Below are positions 52,292 to 59,225 of a DNA stretch of 64,000 nt, in pieces; position 1 is the first letter of the stretch; every line of letters begins with the position of its first letter. A program made the position numbers and the translations under genes. Origin of the DNA: CADEED01 sp035995425 (GTDB lineage: Bacteria > Pseudomonadota > Gammaproteobacteria > Steroidobacterales > Steroidobacteraceae); the NCBI GenBank assembly GCA_035995425.1, contig DASYKM010000245.1, positions 1 to 64,000 on the forward strand, written 5' to 3'. The notes beneath the pieces are model-generated. The model was not told the origin of the DNA. It saw only the letters and a list, made by a program, of their open reading frames with translations, and searched no databases.

Positions 52292-52591
52292 ATGATGAAA
52301 ACATCGATCTTATGGGCCGGGGCCGCTGCAGCATTGCTGTCCGTGGGCGCCTTTGCACAGAGCCCTCCCGCGGATCCGGCCACGCAGCCGGCGCAGGAGT
52401 CGCAGCGTGGCGCCACCTTCGAATCCCTCGACGCGAACAGCGATGGAAAAATTTCGAAGGCGGAAGCCGAGGCCAATGCGAGCGTGAGCGCGCAGTTCTC
52501 GAAGTACGATCAGAACGGCGACGGCTTCATCGAAAGGCAGGAGGTGAACAGCGCCAACGAAGCCAAACCCGAAAGTCCTAACAAGCAGTAA
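52292..52591 (+). CDS. secreted EF-hand calcium-binding protein
   Basis: The 99-residue protein has a signal peptide (about 1-22, AFAQ), a Pro/Gln-rich spacer, and two EF-hand loops. These are DANSDGKISKAE (about 47-58) and DQNGDGFIERQE (about 74-85), both with Asp/Asn/Gly/Glu at the Ca2+-ligand positions. It is probably a periplasmic Ca2+ sensor or buffer. A perfect sigma-54 promoter sits just upstream, which would place it under RpoN and an enhancer-binding activator. A GC-rich hairpin follows its stop codon. Confidence 0.88.
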   Translation: MMKTSILWAGAAAALLSVGAFAQSPPADPATQPAQESQRGATFESLDANSDGKISKAEAEANASVSAQFSKYDQNGDGFIERQEVNSANEAKPESPNKQ

Positions 52592-52599
52592 ATGCCCAA

Positions 52600-52633
52600 G
52601 CGCCCCGCGCGGCTGCCCGCCGCGCCGGGGCGC
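52600..52633 (+). terminator. GC-rich hairpin after the EF-hand gene
   Basis: GCGCCCCG and CGGGGCGC form an 8-bp stem with extra internal pairs, but no T-run follows, so termination is only plausible. Confidence 0.4.
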
Positions 52634-52774
52634 GATGGCGAAAATATGTAAGGCCCGTCTGACACAATCGTCGGGCGTCTCCGCAGAAGCCAATTCCAAC
52701 GCATCAGTTTCCCGGCGCTCGCGCTAGGATCGAGCCCTAATGCTGCGCGGTGCACGCGCACGCGAGGTGTTGCG

Positions 52775-53782
52775 GTGATCAGACTGCTGCCGCCGGGTCT
52801 GCACATAATCCTTGGCGATTCCGCCGGCGGCATCTTCACGCGCGTGTTCTTTGCGCGCGACCGGCTGTTGATAGACCAGGACGTCCTGTCCTGCGGACCC
52901 ACGCCTCACTGCGTCAACCTCGCGGCCTGGAGCAAGCTGCGCTTCGACTACTGGAGCAGCTTCGTGCCCGGCGGCGCCGTTGAGCATGTGCATTCGCGAT
53001 TCAACCTGATCGACAACGCACAGCGGCTCAAGGATGCCGAGCGAGTGCACATCTGGGCAGGCACCGGCGTGAGCGAGCAGTTGTTCATCGCGTTCGTCGT
53101 GCATCTCGTGAAGCTCGTCGGCGGGGATCCCAAACGAATCGCGCTCGTGCAGTTCGAGACCGTCGGCCATCGTCAGAACAACGGCCGCGTCATCGGATTG
53201 GGCGAGCTCGACGAGGCGCAGATGCGCGCCGCTCCGGAACCGCAGCTGATGTCCGACGAGGTCGCGCAGCAATACTCGAGCGCGTGGGCGGCGCTCACCT
53301 CGCCGGATCCCGCGCCGCTCGCGGGTTTCGCGCGTGAGCATCCGGAAGCCAGCCGCTGGCTCAGGCTTGCGATGCAGCTCATGACGCGCCGGTTTCCCGA
53401 CAAGCGCAACGGCCTGAGCTATTGGGATTACGCACTGCTCGGCCGCGTGCAGGCACGCGGACCCGAGGTCTCGCGCATCATCGGCTACACCATGGCCGAG
53501 ACGTTCGTGTTAGGCGACCTCGTCGGCGACTGGTACCTGTTCGGCCGCGTTCTGCGCCTCGGGGATGCGCGCAACCCCCAACCGCTGCTCACGCTCAGTG
53601 GAGATCAGGCGAGCATCCGGCACACGGAAGCCGCGCTCACTCCTTTTGGGAATGCGGTGCTCAGAGGCGCGGCGTCAAACTACCCGGCGAATCCGATCGA
53701 CGATTGGGCCGGGGGCGTGCGGCTGTCGTCGGAAGAGGGCGCGTTGTGGTTCAACGACGGTGGGAAGGTGGTCAAGGGCTGA
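52775..53782 (+). CDS. DUF1835-like protein
   Basis: The 335-residue protein starts at GTG with GAGGTG 6 bp upstream. The opening LHIILGDSAGGIFTRVF and the following DQDVLSCGPTP match the DUF1835 pattern (LHI-x-GDSAAG and a D-x-L-x-x-GP loop). The C-terminal half (about 170-330) is probably the partner domain usually fused to it. Cytoplasmic; function unknown. It is not obviously in an operon. Confidence 0.65.
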   Translation: MIRLLPPGLHIILGDSAGGIFTRVFFARDRLLIDQDVLSCGPTPHCVNLAAWSKLRFDYWSSFVPGGAVEHVHSRFNLIDNAQRLKDAERVHIWAGTGVSEQLFIAFVVHLVKLVGGDPKRIALVQFETVGHRQNNGRVIGLGELDEAQMRAAPEPQLMSDEVAQQYSSAWAALTSPDPAPLAGFAREHPEASRWLRLAMQLMTRRFPDKRNGLSYWDYALLGRVQARGPEVSRIIGYTMAETFVLGDLVGDWYLFGRVLRLGDARNPQPLLTLSGDQASIRHTEAALTPFGNAVLRGAASNYPANPIDDWAGGVRLSSEEGALWFNDGGKVVKG

Positions 53783-53880
53783 CGGAACAAACTGTCACTG
53801 CGCGGGTTCAGCGCATAAGGAAATGACCTACAGATAAAGTGCGGCGCCGCATCTATAACGAAGGTCAAGGAGCCCCCGCC

Positions 53881-54066
53881 ATGAACCCCTCCAAGCCCAT
53901 CAAACCGGATCCCGTCGTCGAAGCCGACTCGAAGGAGGGAATTGAAGGGGAAGAGCAAGCCGCGGACGTCAGCAGTGATCGCAGCGTCGAAGGCGCGCGC
54001 ACAAAAAGGGCTCCGCTTCCGATCAATGAGATCGAGGACCTGGCGAACGACGCCGAGGGCGGTTGA
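53881..54066 (+). CDS. small acidic hypothetical protein, 61 aa
   Basis: AAGGAG lies 8 bp before the ATG. The product is acidic and apparently disordered, with EEQAADVSSD in the middle and PLPINEIEDLANDAEGG at the end. No domain recognised. A stem-loop follows within 40 bp, supporting a short independent transcript. Confidence 0.55.
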   Translation: MNPSKPIKPDPVVEADSKEGIEGEEQAADVSSDRSVEGARTKRAPLPINEIEDLANDAEGG

Positions 54067-54104
54067 GGGTCCAGCCCCCGCAAGCACACCTTATATAAGC
54101 CCTT

Positions 54105-54131
54105 GGGCGTTGCCTCCGCCGGGCGACGCCC
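54105..54131 (+). terminator. stem-loop before the aldolase gene
   Basis: GGGCGTTGC and GCGACGCCC pair with one mismatch over a 9-nt loop. It may end the 53881 transcript. CTTATATAAG (54090-54099) just upstream is an AT-rich palindrome that could contain a -10 box. Confidence 0.45.
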
Positions 54132-54182
54132 TTACCATGCCCGCCTCTCAAAAATACCGAAGCCAATCAGAAGGGGCGATCA

Positions 54183-55070
54183 ATGATTAACGAGCAGCAG
54201 GCAGCCAAGATCCGCAACCAGCCAGGATTCATCGCGGCGCTGGACCAGAGCGGCGGCAGCACGCCGAAGGCGCTGAAGCTTTATGGAATCGAAGAGAACA
54301 CGTACTCGGGCGAGACGGCGATGATGGATCTCGTGCACAAGATGCGCTCGCGCATCGTCACGAGCCCCGTGTTCACCGGCCAGCGCATCGCCGGCGCCAT
54401 CCTTTTCGAAGCGACCATGGATCGCGAGTTCGATGGGAAGCCTGCGGCCGACTATCTTTGGTCGAAGCAGGTCGTCCCGTTCCTCAAGATCGACAAGGGC
54501 CTCGCGGATGAAGCGAACGGTGTGCAGCTCATGAAGCCCATGCCGACGCTCGACGACCTGCTCAAGAAGGCGAAGAGCAAAGGCATCTTCGGCACCAAGG
54601 AGCGTTCGGTCATCAAGCAGAACAATCCCGAAGGCATCAAGGCCGTCGTGGCGCAGCAGTTCGAAGTGGCCAAGCAGGTGCTCAGCCATGGTTTGATTCC
54701 GATCGTCGAGCCGGAAGTGGACATCAAGAACCCGGACAAGAAGGGCTCGGAGGAAAACCTCAAGAAGGAGATCCTCGCGCAGCTCGACAAGCTGCCGGCG
54801 GACAAGCAGGTGATGCTGAAGCTCACCATTCCCGACGTCGATAATCTGTATCTGGACCTGACGAAGCACCCGCGCGTGCTGAAGGTCGTGGCGCTGTCGG
54901 GCGGTTACTCGCGCGATGAGGCCAACAAACGCCTGGCGCGACAGAATGGAATGATCGCGAGCTTCTCGCGTGCGTTGAGCGAAGGCCTCACCGCGCAGCA
55001 GAGCGATGCGGAGTTCAACAAGAGCCTGGATACGGCGATCGAGAGCATCTACCAGGCGTCGAAGACCTGA
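54183..55070 (+). CDS. fda: class I fructose-bisphosphate aldolase
   Basis: The 295-residue cytoplasmic enzyme cleaves fructose 1,6-bisphosphate into glyceraldehyde 3-phosphate and dihydroxyacetone phosphate through a lysine Schiff base. It matches the bacterial class I Fda type throughout. GFIAALDQSGGSTPKALKLY is at the N-terminus, then AILFEATMDREF, PFLKIDKGLADEANGVQLMK, IVEPEVDIK, VMLKLTIPD (expected Schiff-base lysine) and VVALSGGYSRDEANKRLARQ. Length equals the family. AAGGGG precedes the ATG, and a clear terminator follows. Confidence 0.95.
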   Translation: MINEQQAAKIRNQPGFIAALDQSGGSTPKALKLYGIEENTYSGETAMMDLVHKMRSRIVTSPVFTGQRIAGAILFEATMDREFDGKPAADYLWSKQVVPFLKIDKGLADEANGVQLMKPMPTLDDLLKKAKSKGIFGTKERSVIKQNNPEGIKAVVAQQFEVAKQVLSHGLIPIVEPEVDIKNPDKKGSEENLKKEILAQLDKLPADKQVMLKLTIPDVDNLYLDLTKHPRVLKVVALSGGYSRDEANKRLARQNGMIASFSRALSEGLTAQQSDAEFNKSLDTAIESIYQASKT

Positions 55071-55097
55071 GATAGAAGCGAAGAGCAGTTGGAAACA

Positions 55098-55129
55098 AGC
55101 CCCGGCGACGAGAGCTGCCGGGGCTTTTT
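55098..55129 (+). terminator. Rho-independent terminator of fda
   Basis: AGCCCCGGC/GCCGGGGCT, a 9-bp perfect stem with a 10-nt loop, is followed by five T, 28 bp after the aldolase stop. Confidence 0.9.
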
Positions 55130-55232
55130 CATTTCTTCGCAACCTCAGGCGGCAACTGTCTCGACTTTGCTGGGCAGATTACTGAGCTTCAGGATACCCA
55201 TGTCGACTTAGCGGGGGAGTGGTGAGAATCCG

Positions 55233-55481
55233 GTTTCGTTGAGCACGACGATCAGTGAATCAACCAGTGCAGGAGAAGAGCAAGTGCTGCGCGTGCACGA
55301 GGCGCTCGAGGCGCTCGCGCAAGTGGATCCGCGGCTCGTGCAGGTGGTCGAGATGCGCTATTTCGCGGGGCTGACGGAAGTGGAGATCGCGGCCGCGCTT
55401 GGGGTGACGGATCGGACGGTGAGGAGAGATTGGGAGAAGGCGAGATTGTTGTTGGCGGAGGCGTTGGCGGACGGAAGCTAA
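55233..55481 (+). pseudogene. remnant of a kinase-type ECF sigma factor (region 4 only)
   Basis: Reading from VSLSTTISE, about 80 residues correspond to the linker and region 4 of the sigma family encoded at 45.8 kb. HEALEALAQVDPRLVQVVEM aligns with HEFLEELAQVNERLVSVIEM, and LGVTDRTVRRDWEKARLLLA with LGVAERTVRRDLEKARLLLL. Region 2 and a proper start are missing, so it cannot act as a sigma factor. The helix-turn-helix itself is intact and the only usable start would be a TTG at 55239. It shares long, nearly identical DNA stretches with the remnant at 62.8-63.2 kb. Confidence 0.8.
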
Positions 55482-55580
55482 GTCATTGATCTGAATAATT
55501 GCCGATCCCGGCCACTCCTATGTAAGGGACTGGCCCGCCATCCGTGGGGGAGGCAGCGCAACCAGCGCGTTTCTCAGCGA

Positions 55581-55608
55581 TTGCATGTAGAATTGTGGTT
55601 CCCATTAT
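55581..55608 (+). promoter_or_regulatory. higBA promoter (sigma-70 type)
   Basis: TTGCAT and CATTAT are separated by 16 bp, with predicted start near 55615, 35 bp before higB. The -10 box lies inside the palindromic operator. Confidence 0.6.
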
Positions 55609-55614
55609 GGGAAC
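55598..55614. promoter_or_regulatory. higBA operator palindrome
   Basis: GTTCCCA-TTA-TGGGAAC is a perfect 7-bp inverted repeat covering the -10 box, as expected for autorepression by HigA. The rest of 55482-55649 holds nothing else I can support. Confidence 0.7.
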
Positions 55615-55649
55615 TCCGATCTATCGTCCTCTCCTCTCAGTGAGGCGAT

Positions 55650-55952
55650 ATGCGGATTGCAGGTCGACAAATTCTCTGGGCGTTCTGCCTGAGGCATCCC
55701 GATGCCGCAGGCTGGATCGAGAACTGGATGGCAGTTGCCCAGTCGACGATCTGGTGCACCCCTTCCGACGTCAAGAGCAGTTATGCAACCGCGAGCTTTC
55801 TGGCGGGCGGGGTAGTGATCTTCAACGTGAAGGGGAATTCGTATCGCCTGGAGACGGTCATCGTCTATCGAATCGGAGTAGTTGTCGTGGCCTGGGCGGG
55901 AACCCACGCCGCCTACGATGCGCGGAATCGCAAACGCGGGCGCAGGAGGTGA
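55650..55952 (+). CDS. higB: HigB-type toxin (mRNA interferase)
   Basis: The 100-residue protein of the HigB_toxin family (RelE superfamily) cleaves mRNA on the ribosome. Recognisable family blocks are CLRHPDAAGWIENWMAVAQS near the start, TPSDVKSSYATASFLAG, VVIFNVKGNSYRLETVIVYR and the C-terminal AWAGTHAAYDA. Usual length is 95-105, so it looks intact. AGG lies upstream of the ATG, and the frame is followed after 2 bp by higA with a strong Shine-Dalgarno overlapping the toxin end. Confidence 0.88.
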   Translation: MRIAGRQILWAFCLRHPDAAGWIENWMAVAQSTIWCTPSDVKSSYATASFLAGGVVIFNVKGNSYRLETVIVYRIGVVVVAWAGTHAAYDARNRKRGRRR

Positions 55953-55954
55953 AC

Positions 55955-56356
55955 ATGGTAATTCGCATCATCAAGACAAAGGCGCAGCACAAGGAGGCGT
56001 TCGAGGAGCTCACGCGTCTGGCGCGGCTCGATCCCGCGCCGGAGTCGAGCGATGGCCTTCGTCTCGAACTGTTGGCGAAGCTGGTTGAAGACTACGAGAA
56101 GACGCGATTCGTGTTCGCCAAGCCGGATCCCATCGACGCAATTCTGCATCGCATGGAGGAGCGCGGCCTGCGCCAGCGGGACATCGCAACCGCGCTCGGT
56201 GGCAAGAATCGCGCGTCCGAAGTGCTGGCGCGCAAGCGGCCGTTGACGCTGCCGATGATCCGCGCATTGCATGAGAAGCTGGATATCCCACCGGCGCTGC
56301 TGATTCGCGAGCCGGCTGTTGTCTACCGCGTGCGGCGAACTCACTCAAAGCGTTAA
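55955..56356 (+). CDS. higA: HigA-type antitoxin and autorepressor
   Basis: The 133-residue protein has an N-terminal HigA helical region (AFEELTRLARLDPAPESSDG, RLELLAKLVEDYEK). An XRE-type helix-turn-helix follows at about 60-110 (GLRQRDIATALGGKNRASEV, RKRPLTLPMIRALHEKL). It neutralises HigB and, with it, represses the operon through the palindrome upstream of higB. AGGAGGT (55944-55950) gives a far better ribosome site than higB has, favouring an excess of antitoxin. The frame is open a long way upstream but only through higB in another phase. A terminator follows 22 bp after the stop. Confidence 0.9.
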   Translation: MVIRIIKTKAQHKEAFEELTRLARLDPAPESSDGLRLELLAKLVEDYEKTRFVFAKPDPIDAILHRMEERGLRQRDIATALGGKNRASEVLARKRPLTLPMIRALHEKLDIPPALLIREPAVVYRVRRTHSKR

Positions 56357-56378
56357 AGAGCCGAGCCTTGTAAACGCG

Positions 56379-56409
56379 GCCCCTGCGATGAAAGTCGCAG
56401 GGGCTTTTT
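56379..56409 (+). terminator. Rho-independent terminator of higBA
   Basis: GCCCCTGCGA/TCGCAGGGGC, a 10-bp perfect stem with a 6-nt loop, is followed by TTTTT. It could also serve the convergent haloperoxidase gene. Confidence 0.92.
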
Positions 56410-56421
56410 CATACGCGCCAC

Positions 56422-57777
56422 TCAGTGGTACCTGCGCTCCTTCCACTTGAGCGCGCGCACTCGGTTGGCGATGCACCGGCCCTGATCGAGCCCGTCGTAG
56501 ATAGCCGAGTGGAAATGGATGCCGCCGTAGAGCCGCGAGATGGCGGTCTCCTCGAAAGCTTCCCACTGATCTGAGTAGTGTCGCGGTGCGAAACCTTGCG
56601 CGTCATGGCTGTGGTCCGTGAAGGGCACGTGTCGGTAAAAGCCATCCAGAGCGCGACCGATCGCGGCCGACTGCACCGAGTGCGCGGAGGGATACTCGGG
56701 AAAAGGCGGCGTCGGATTCAACGCGGATTTCCAGCTCGGGTCGATCACGTCGTTGATGTAGGTCAGCGGACGAATCAGGTTACGCGTGTACTTGATGGCC
56801 CAGCAGCCGATGACCGAATCCGCCTGCGCGAGCCCCGCCTGTGCATAGAGAAGTGCCGCCGTATCCAATCGCGCGTGCTGCTGCGTAAGTAATTGCGACA
56901 CGATGTTCATCGAATGGCCGGTGCCCCAGATCGTGCCTGGGCCATCGGCCCAGAACAAAGCGATCGTCCGCTGCTCGGGCGTCAGCTGGTTGCCCACGTC
57001 GTATACCTCGCGCGCTTCGGCATAGAACTCCGATGACGGATCCCTCGAGAACTCAGGTGGGCCCGGAGGAGCGCAGGCCGTCGCGCTTGGAATCACGAAT
57101 GGCGCCACATTGATGTGCCAGTACGGTTGCATCGCCGCCTGGCCTGGCAGTGGAACCCAGAGTCCCGCGCCCACGGGCGGCGTGTACGGCGGGAAGTTAG
57201 TCAGATAGCCCTGGTGCCCACCGTCAGTCAGCGATCCCGCAAACACCGCGGCGCCAATCGCGTGGCCGTAGGCGATGGAGCGGTCGCGAATCCTCGCGGG
57301 CACATACGAGTACTTCGCTTCGATCGACGCCTCCAGCGCATCGATCGCCGCCACGTTCTGCGCGGCTTTGTTAGTGGCATCACCCCACAGGCCGCGCATG
57401 ACCTCGGCGAGCGCGGCGTTCGCCGCCAATGCCCAGTGATAGTCCGCATGCCCGTGGAGGCGGGGCAGCGCGAAATCGCGATTGAGCTGATGCGCGATGC
57501 TCGCGTAACCCGGCATGCCGGGCCGGACCGACTCGTATAACGCGATTCCCATGTAGGCGTACGCGCGCGATTGCACCGGCGGAGTGAAGCCGGCCGTGCT
57601 CAGCGTGAACTCGAGTGACTTGTCGTAGTAGGCGATCGGGATCGCCGCGTTGAAGGCCTTCGCGGGCGCTGCGACTCTCGGCCGATCCGAAGCCGCGCAG
57701 GCGAGTGAGGCCAACAAGACGGCCGCGACAAGACTCGTGCGGGCGCAATTGCGCCATGCTTGCTTGATGTGTGTCAT
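56422..57777 (-). CDS. vanadium-dependent haloperoxidase / PAP2-type secreted enzyme
   Basis: The 451-residue protein has a signal peptide (to about residue 29). The vanadate/phosphate-binding signature of the PAP2-haloperoxidase superfamily is complete. KYTRNLIRPLTYI gives Lys and Arg (the K-x6-RP motif), PEYPSAHSVQSAA gives the PSxH motif, and SRLYGGIHFHSAIYDGLDQG gives S-R-x5-H-x3-D. Such enzymes either oxidise halides with H2O2 or hydrolyse phosphate esters; the length (about 450) and lack of membrane helices favour the haloperoxidase-like group. The start is chosen at the signal peptide; 46 upstream codons are open without a leader. Confidence 0.88.
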   Translation of the reverse strand: MTHIKQAWRNCARTSLVAAVLLASLACAASDRPRVAAPAKAFNAAIPIAYYDKSLEFTLSTAGFTPPVQSRAYAYMGIALYESVRPGMPGYASIAHQLNRDFALPRLHGHADYHWALAANAALAEVMRGLWGDATNKAAQNVAAIDALEASIEAKYSYVPARIRDRSIAYGHAIGAAVFAGSLTDGGHQGYLTNFPPYTPPVGAGLWVPLPGQAAMQPYWHINVAPFVIPSATACAPPGPPEFSRDPSSEFYAEAREVYDVGNQLTPEQRTIALFWADGPGTIWGTGHSMNIVSQLLTQQHARLDTAALLYAQAGLAQADSVIGCWAIKYTRNLIRPLTYINDVIDPSWKSALNPTPPFPEYPSAHSVQSAAIGRALDGFYRHVPFTDHSHDAQGFAPRHYSDQWEAFEETAISRLYGGIHFHSAIYDGLDQGRCIANRVRALKWKERRYH

Positions 57778-58002
57778 CGAATGCTCCGTGGCCAATCCAT
57801 TTGGCTTTTGGACATTGTCCGCGTGGGCCGTTTCCGAACTAGTCAAGAATCTGAACCACCCAGTCGTTTGACTTGAACCCAATGCTGGTAACGGAATCGT
57901 TCCGCGGCACGCCACAGGGACGTAGGTGGTGACTCAGGTGCTCGCCAAAGGATTGGCGCAGATCGCCTGAGTCCAGCTTTTGCGCATTCGTGCTTTCCCC
58001 GC

Positions 58003-58200
58003 GGCTCAATCGGTCTCCTGCTTTGTCGCTCGAAGCATCAACTGGTTGTGGAGTACGCATTAAGGGATCTCAAGAAGCCGGTCGGCGTTGCCGGGTGGGA
58101 AACAACATTGGCGAAAGTCCTTCCGGAGGGCTATGTCGGCAGCCTGCCGACCATCGCGGAACTCGAAGCGGAGTTGGGTGGTGGAAAGGCCGACGACTGA
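58003..58200 (+). pseudogene. C-terminal remnant of a DUF1016/YhcG-type PDDEXK nuclease
   Basis: In the frame ending TGA at 58200 the translation GSIGLLLCRSKHQLVVEYAL is followed by RDLKKPVGVAGWETTLAKVL and then SLPTIAELEAEL. This is the conserved C-terminus of DUF1016 proteins (PSIGLILC-x-VVEYALRD-x-KPIGV...LPT-x-EE-x-E-x-EL). About 60 of some 350 residues remain, and the nuclease core and start are absent. It lies in the 552-bp gap between the haloperoxidase gene and the next CDS, a typical defence-island scrap. The gap upstream of it (57778-58002) shows nothing else. Confidence 0.75.
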
Positions 58201-58238
58201 ACGCCCGAACGGATTGCGTGCTCAGCGAAGAGGGAACT

Positions 58239-58255
58239 TGTCACAAATTGTGACA
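58239..58255. promoter_or_regulatory. perfect 17-bp palindrome TGTCACAA-A-TTGTGACA
   Basis: The palindrome is nested in a larger imperfect GGGAA...TTCCC symmetry and followed by a further half-site CTGTGACCA. It lies about 75 bp before the ATG at 58330, a good operator position. The regulator is not identifiable from the window. Confidence 0.5.
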
Positions 58256-58329
58256 GCTTCCCTGTGACCAGTGGATATCAGCAAGGAAACCGAGCAGTAC
58301 ACTGGCCGACAACAACAAGGGAGATCGAG

Positions 58330-58707
58330 ATGAAAACCTCTTCATATCGGAACTCGGCCGGCGTGTTTGTCATGGGAGCGATCGCCGCGTCGGCATTCGC
58401 TGGCGAGCAACTCGCGCGAGAGGTGGTGTTCAGCACCCAAAAACCTTGGGCCACCGGCGATCTGGGATACGTGCGCAACACGCCCGACACTGTGCAGTAC
58501 ATCGGCTGCCAGGTCGCGGGCACTGCCGGTGTTTGCATGGCACGCAATTCAGCGGGCGTCATACACACCTGCTCAACGACCGACCCCGGAATGATGGATG
58601 CCATGCGCGCCCTCAACGGCGACAGCTTTCTGGTTTTCGCCTGGAACACCGATGGGACGTGCAAGGTTGTCCAGGTGCAAAACGACTCCAGGCTAGCGCC
58701 GAAGTAG
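58330..58707 (+). CDS. small secreted protein, 125 aa
   Basis: AAGGGAG precedes the ATG by 6-7 bp. A signal peptide (about 1-24, SAFAG) leads to a compact domain with four cysteines. YIGCQVAGTAGVCMARNSAG and VIHTCSTTDPGMMDAMRALN, with LVFAWNTDGTCKVVQVQNDS at the end, give a recognisable repetitive secreted-protein pattern that I have no family name for. It is coupled to the next gene (4 bp gap). A perfect palindrome upstream suggests specific regulation. Confidence 0.7.
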   Translation: MKTSSYRNSAGVFVMGAIAASAFAGEQLAREVVFSTQKPWATGDLGYVRNTPDTVQYIGCQVAGTAGVCMARNSAGVIHTCSTTDPGMMDAMRALNGDSFLVFAWNTDGTCKVVQVQNDSRLAPK

Positions 58708-58711
58708 GCGC

Positions 58712-59185
58712 ATGCAAAAGGCCAAGATGATTGCGGCCGGGTTCGTTGCCGGCATCGTGGTTGCGGGCGGCGCGGCGTTCTTGCTGCGTGACAACGCGGC
58801 GCGAACGCGCGAAGAGGAACGAATCGCCGCGCTCGATTCGCAGATCCAGAGCCTCGAGCGCGCGGTGTCGAAGTTGTCAGGCGTGGTGACAGCCGGGGCG
58901 CCGGATGCCGCGGTGCCTACCACCGTGTCGCGCAATGATGCATTGCCGCCAACGCCCGCGGCATCGCGCGATCCAACCGCGCGCGACGCCGACCAAGCGC
59001 AGCACGCCATCGCCGAAGCAGACGCCATGGTGGACCGCGGCCTGCAATCGGGTCAGTGGACACGAGAACAGGCGGCTGAACTAAGTGAGGCCACGGCGGA
59101 CCTGAGCGTCCAAGAACAAGGCCGAATCCTGGCGCGCGTCTCCGCCGCCATCAACGTGGGACAGCTGCAGGTGGAGCTGCCCTGA
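58712..59185 (+). CDS. membrane-anchored coiled-coil protein, 157 aa
   Basis: An N-terminal helix (about 7-25, MIAAGFVAGIVVAGGAAFLL) anchors it. A coiled-coil stretch follows (about 32-57, REEERIAALDSQIQSLERAV), then an Ala/Pro linker and a C-terminal helical domain (about 95-150, WTREQAAELSEATADLSVQE). No family recognised. It is 4 bp after the secreted protein, so they form an operon and may interact in the periplasm. Confidence 0.65.
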   Translation: MQKAKMIAAGFVAGIVVAGGAAFLLRDNAARTREEERIAALDSQIQSLERAVSKLSGVVTAGAPDAAVPTTVSRNDALPPTPAASRDPTARDADQAQHAIAEADAMVDRGLQSGQWTREQAAELSEATADLSVQEQGRILARVSAAINVGQLQVELP

Positions 59186-59225
59186 GAATTTTCCGAATTC
59201 CATCAGTGATTCAGGGAGTGAAACG

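Noticed and set aside
55145..55201. Leftward 18-residue frame MGILKLSNLPSKVETVAA
   Set aside because: It looks peptide-like but is too short, has no ribosome site and overlaps nothing conserved that I can name; it may be a scrap of another gene.
57990..58253. 87-codon rightward frame in the gap after the haloperoxidase gene
   Set aside because: It is an out-of-frame shadow of the DUF1016 remnant and has no recognisable sequence.
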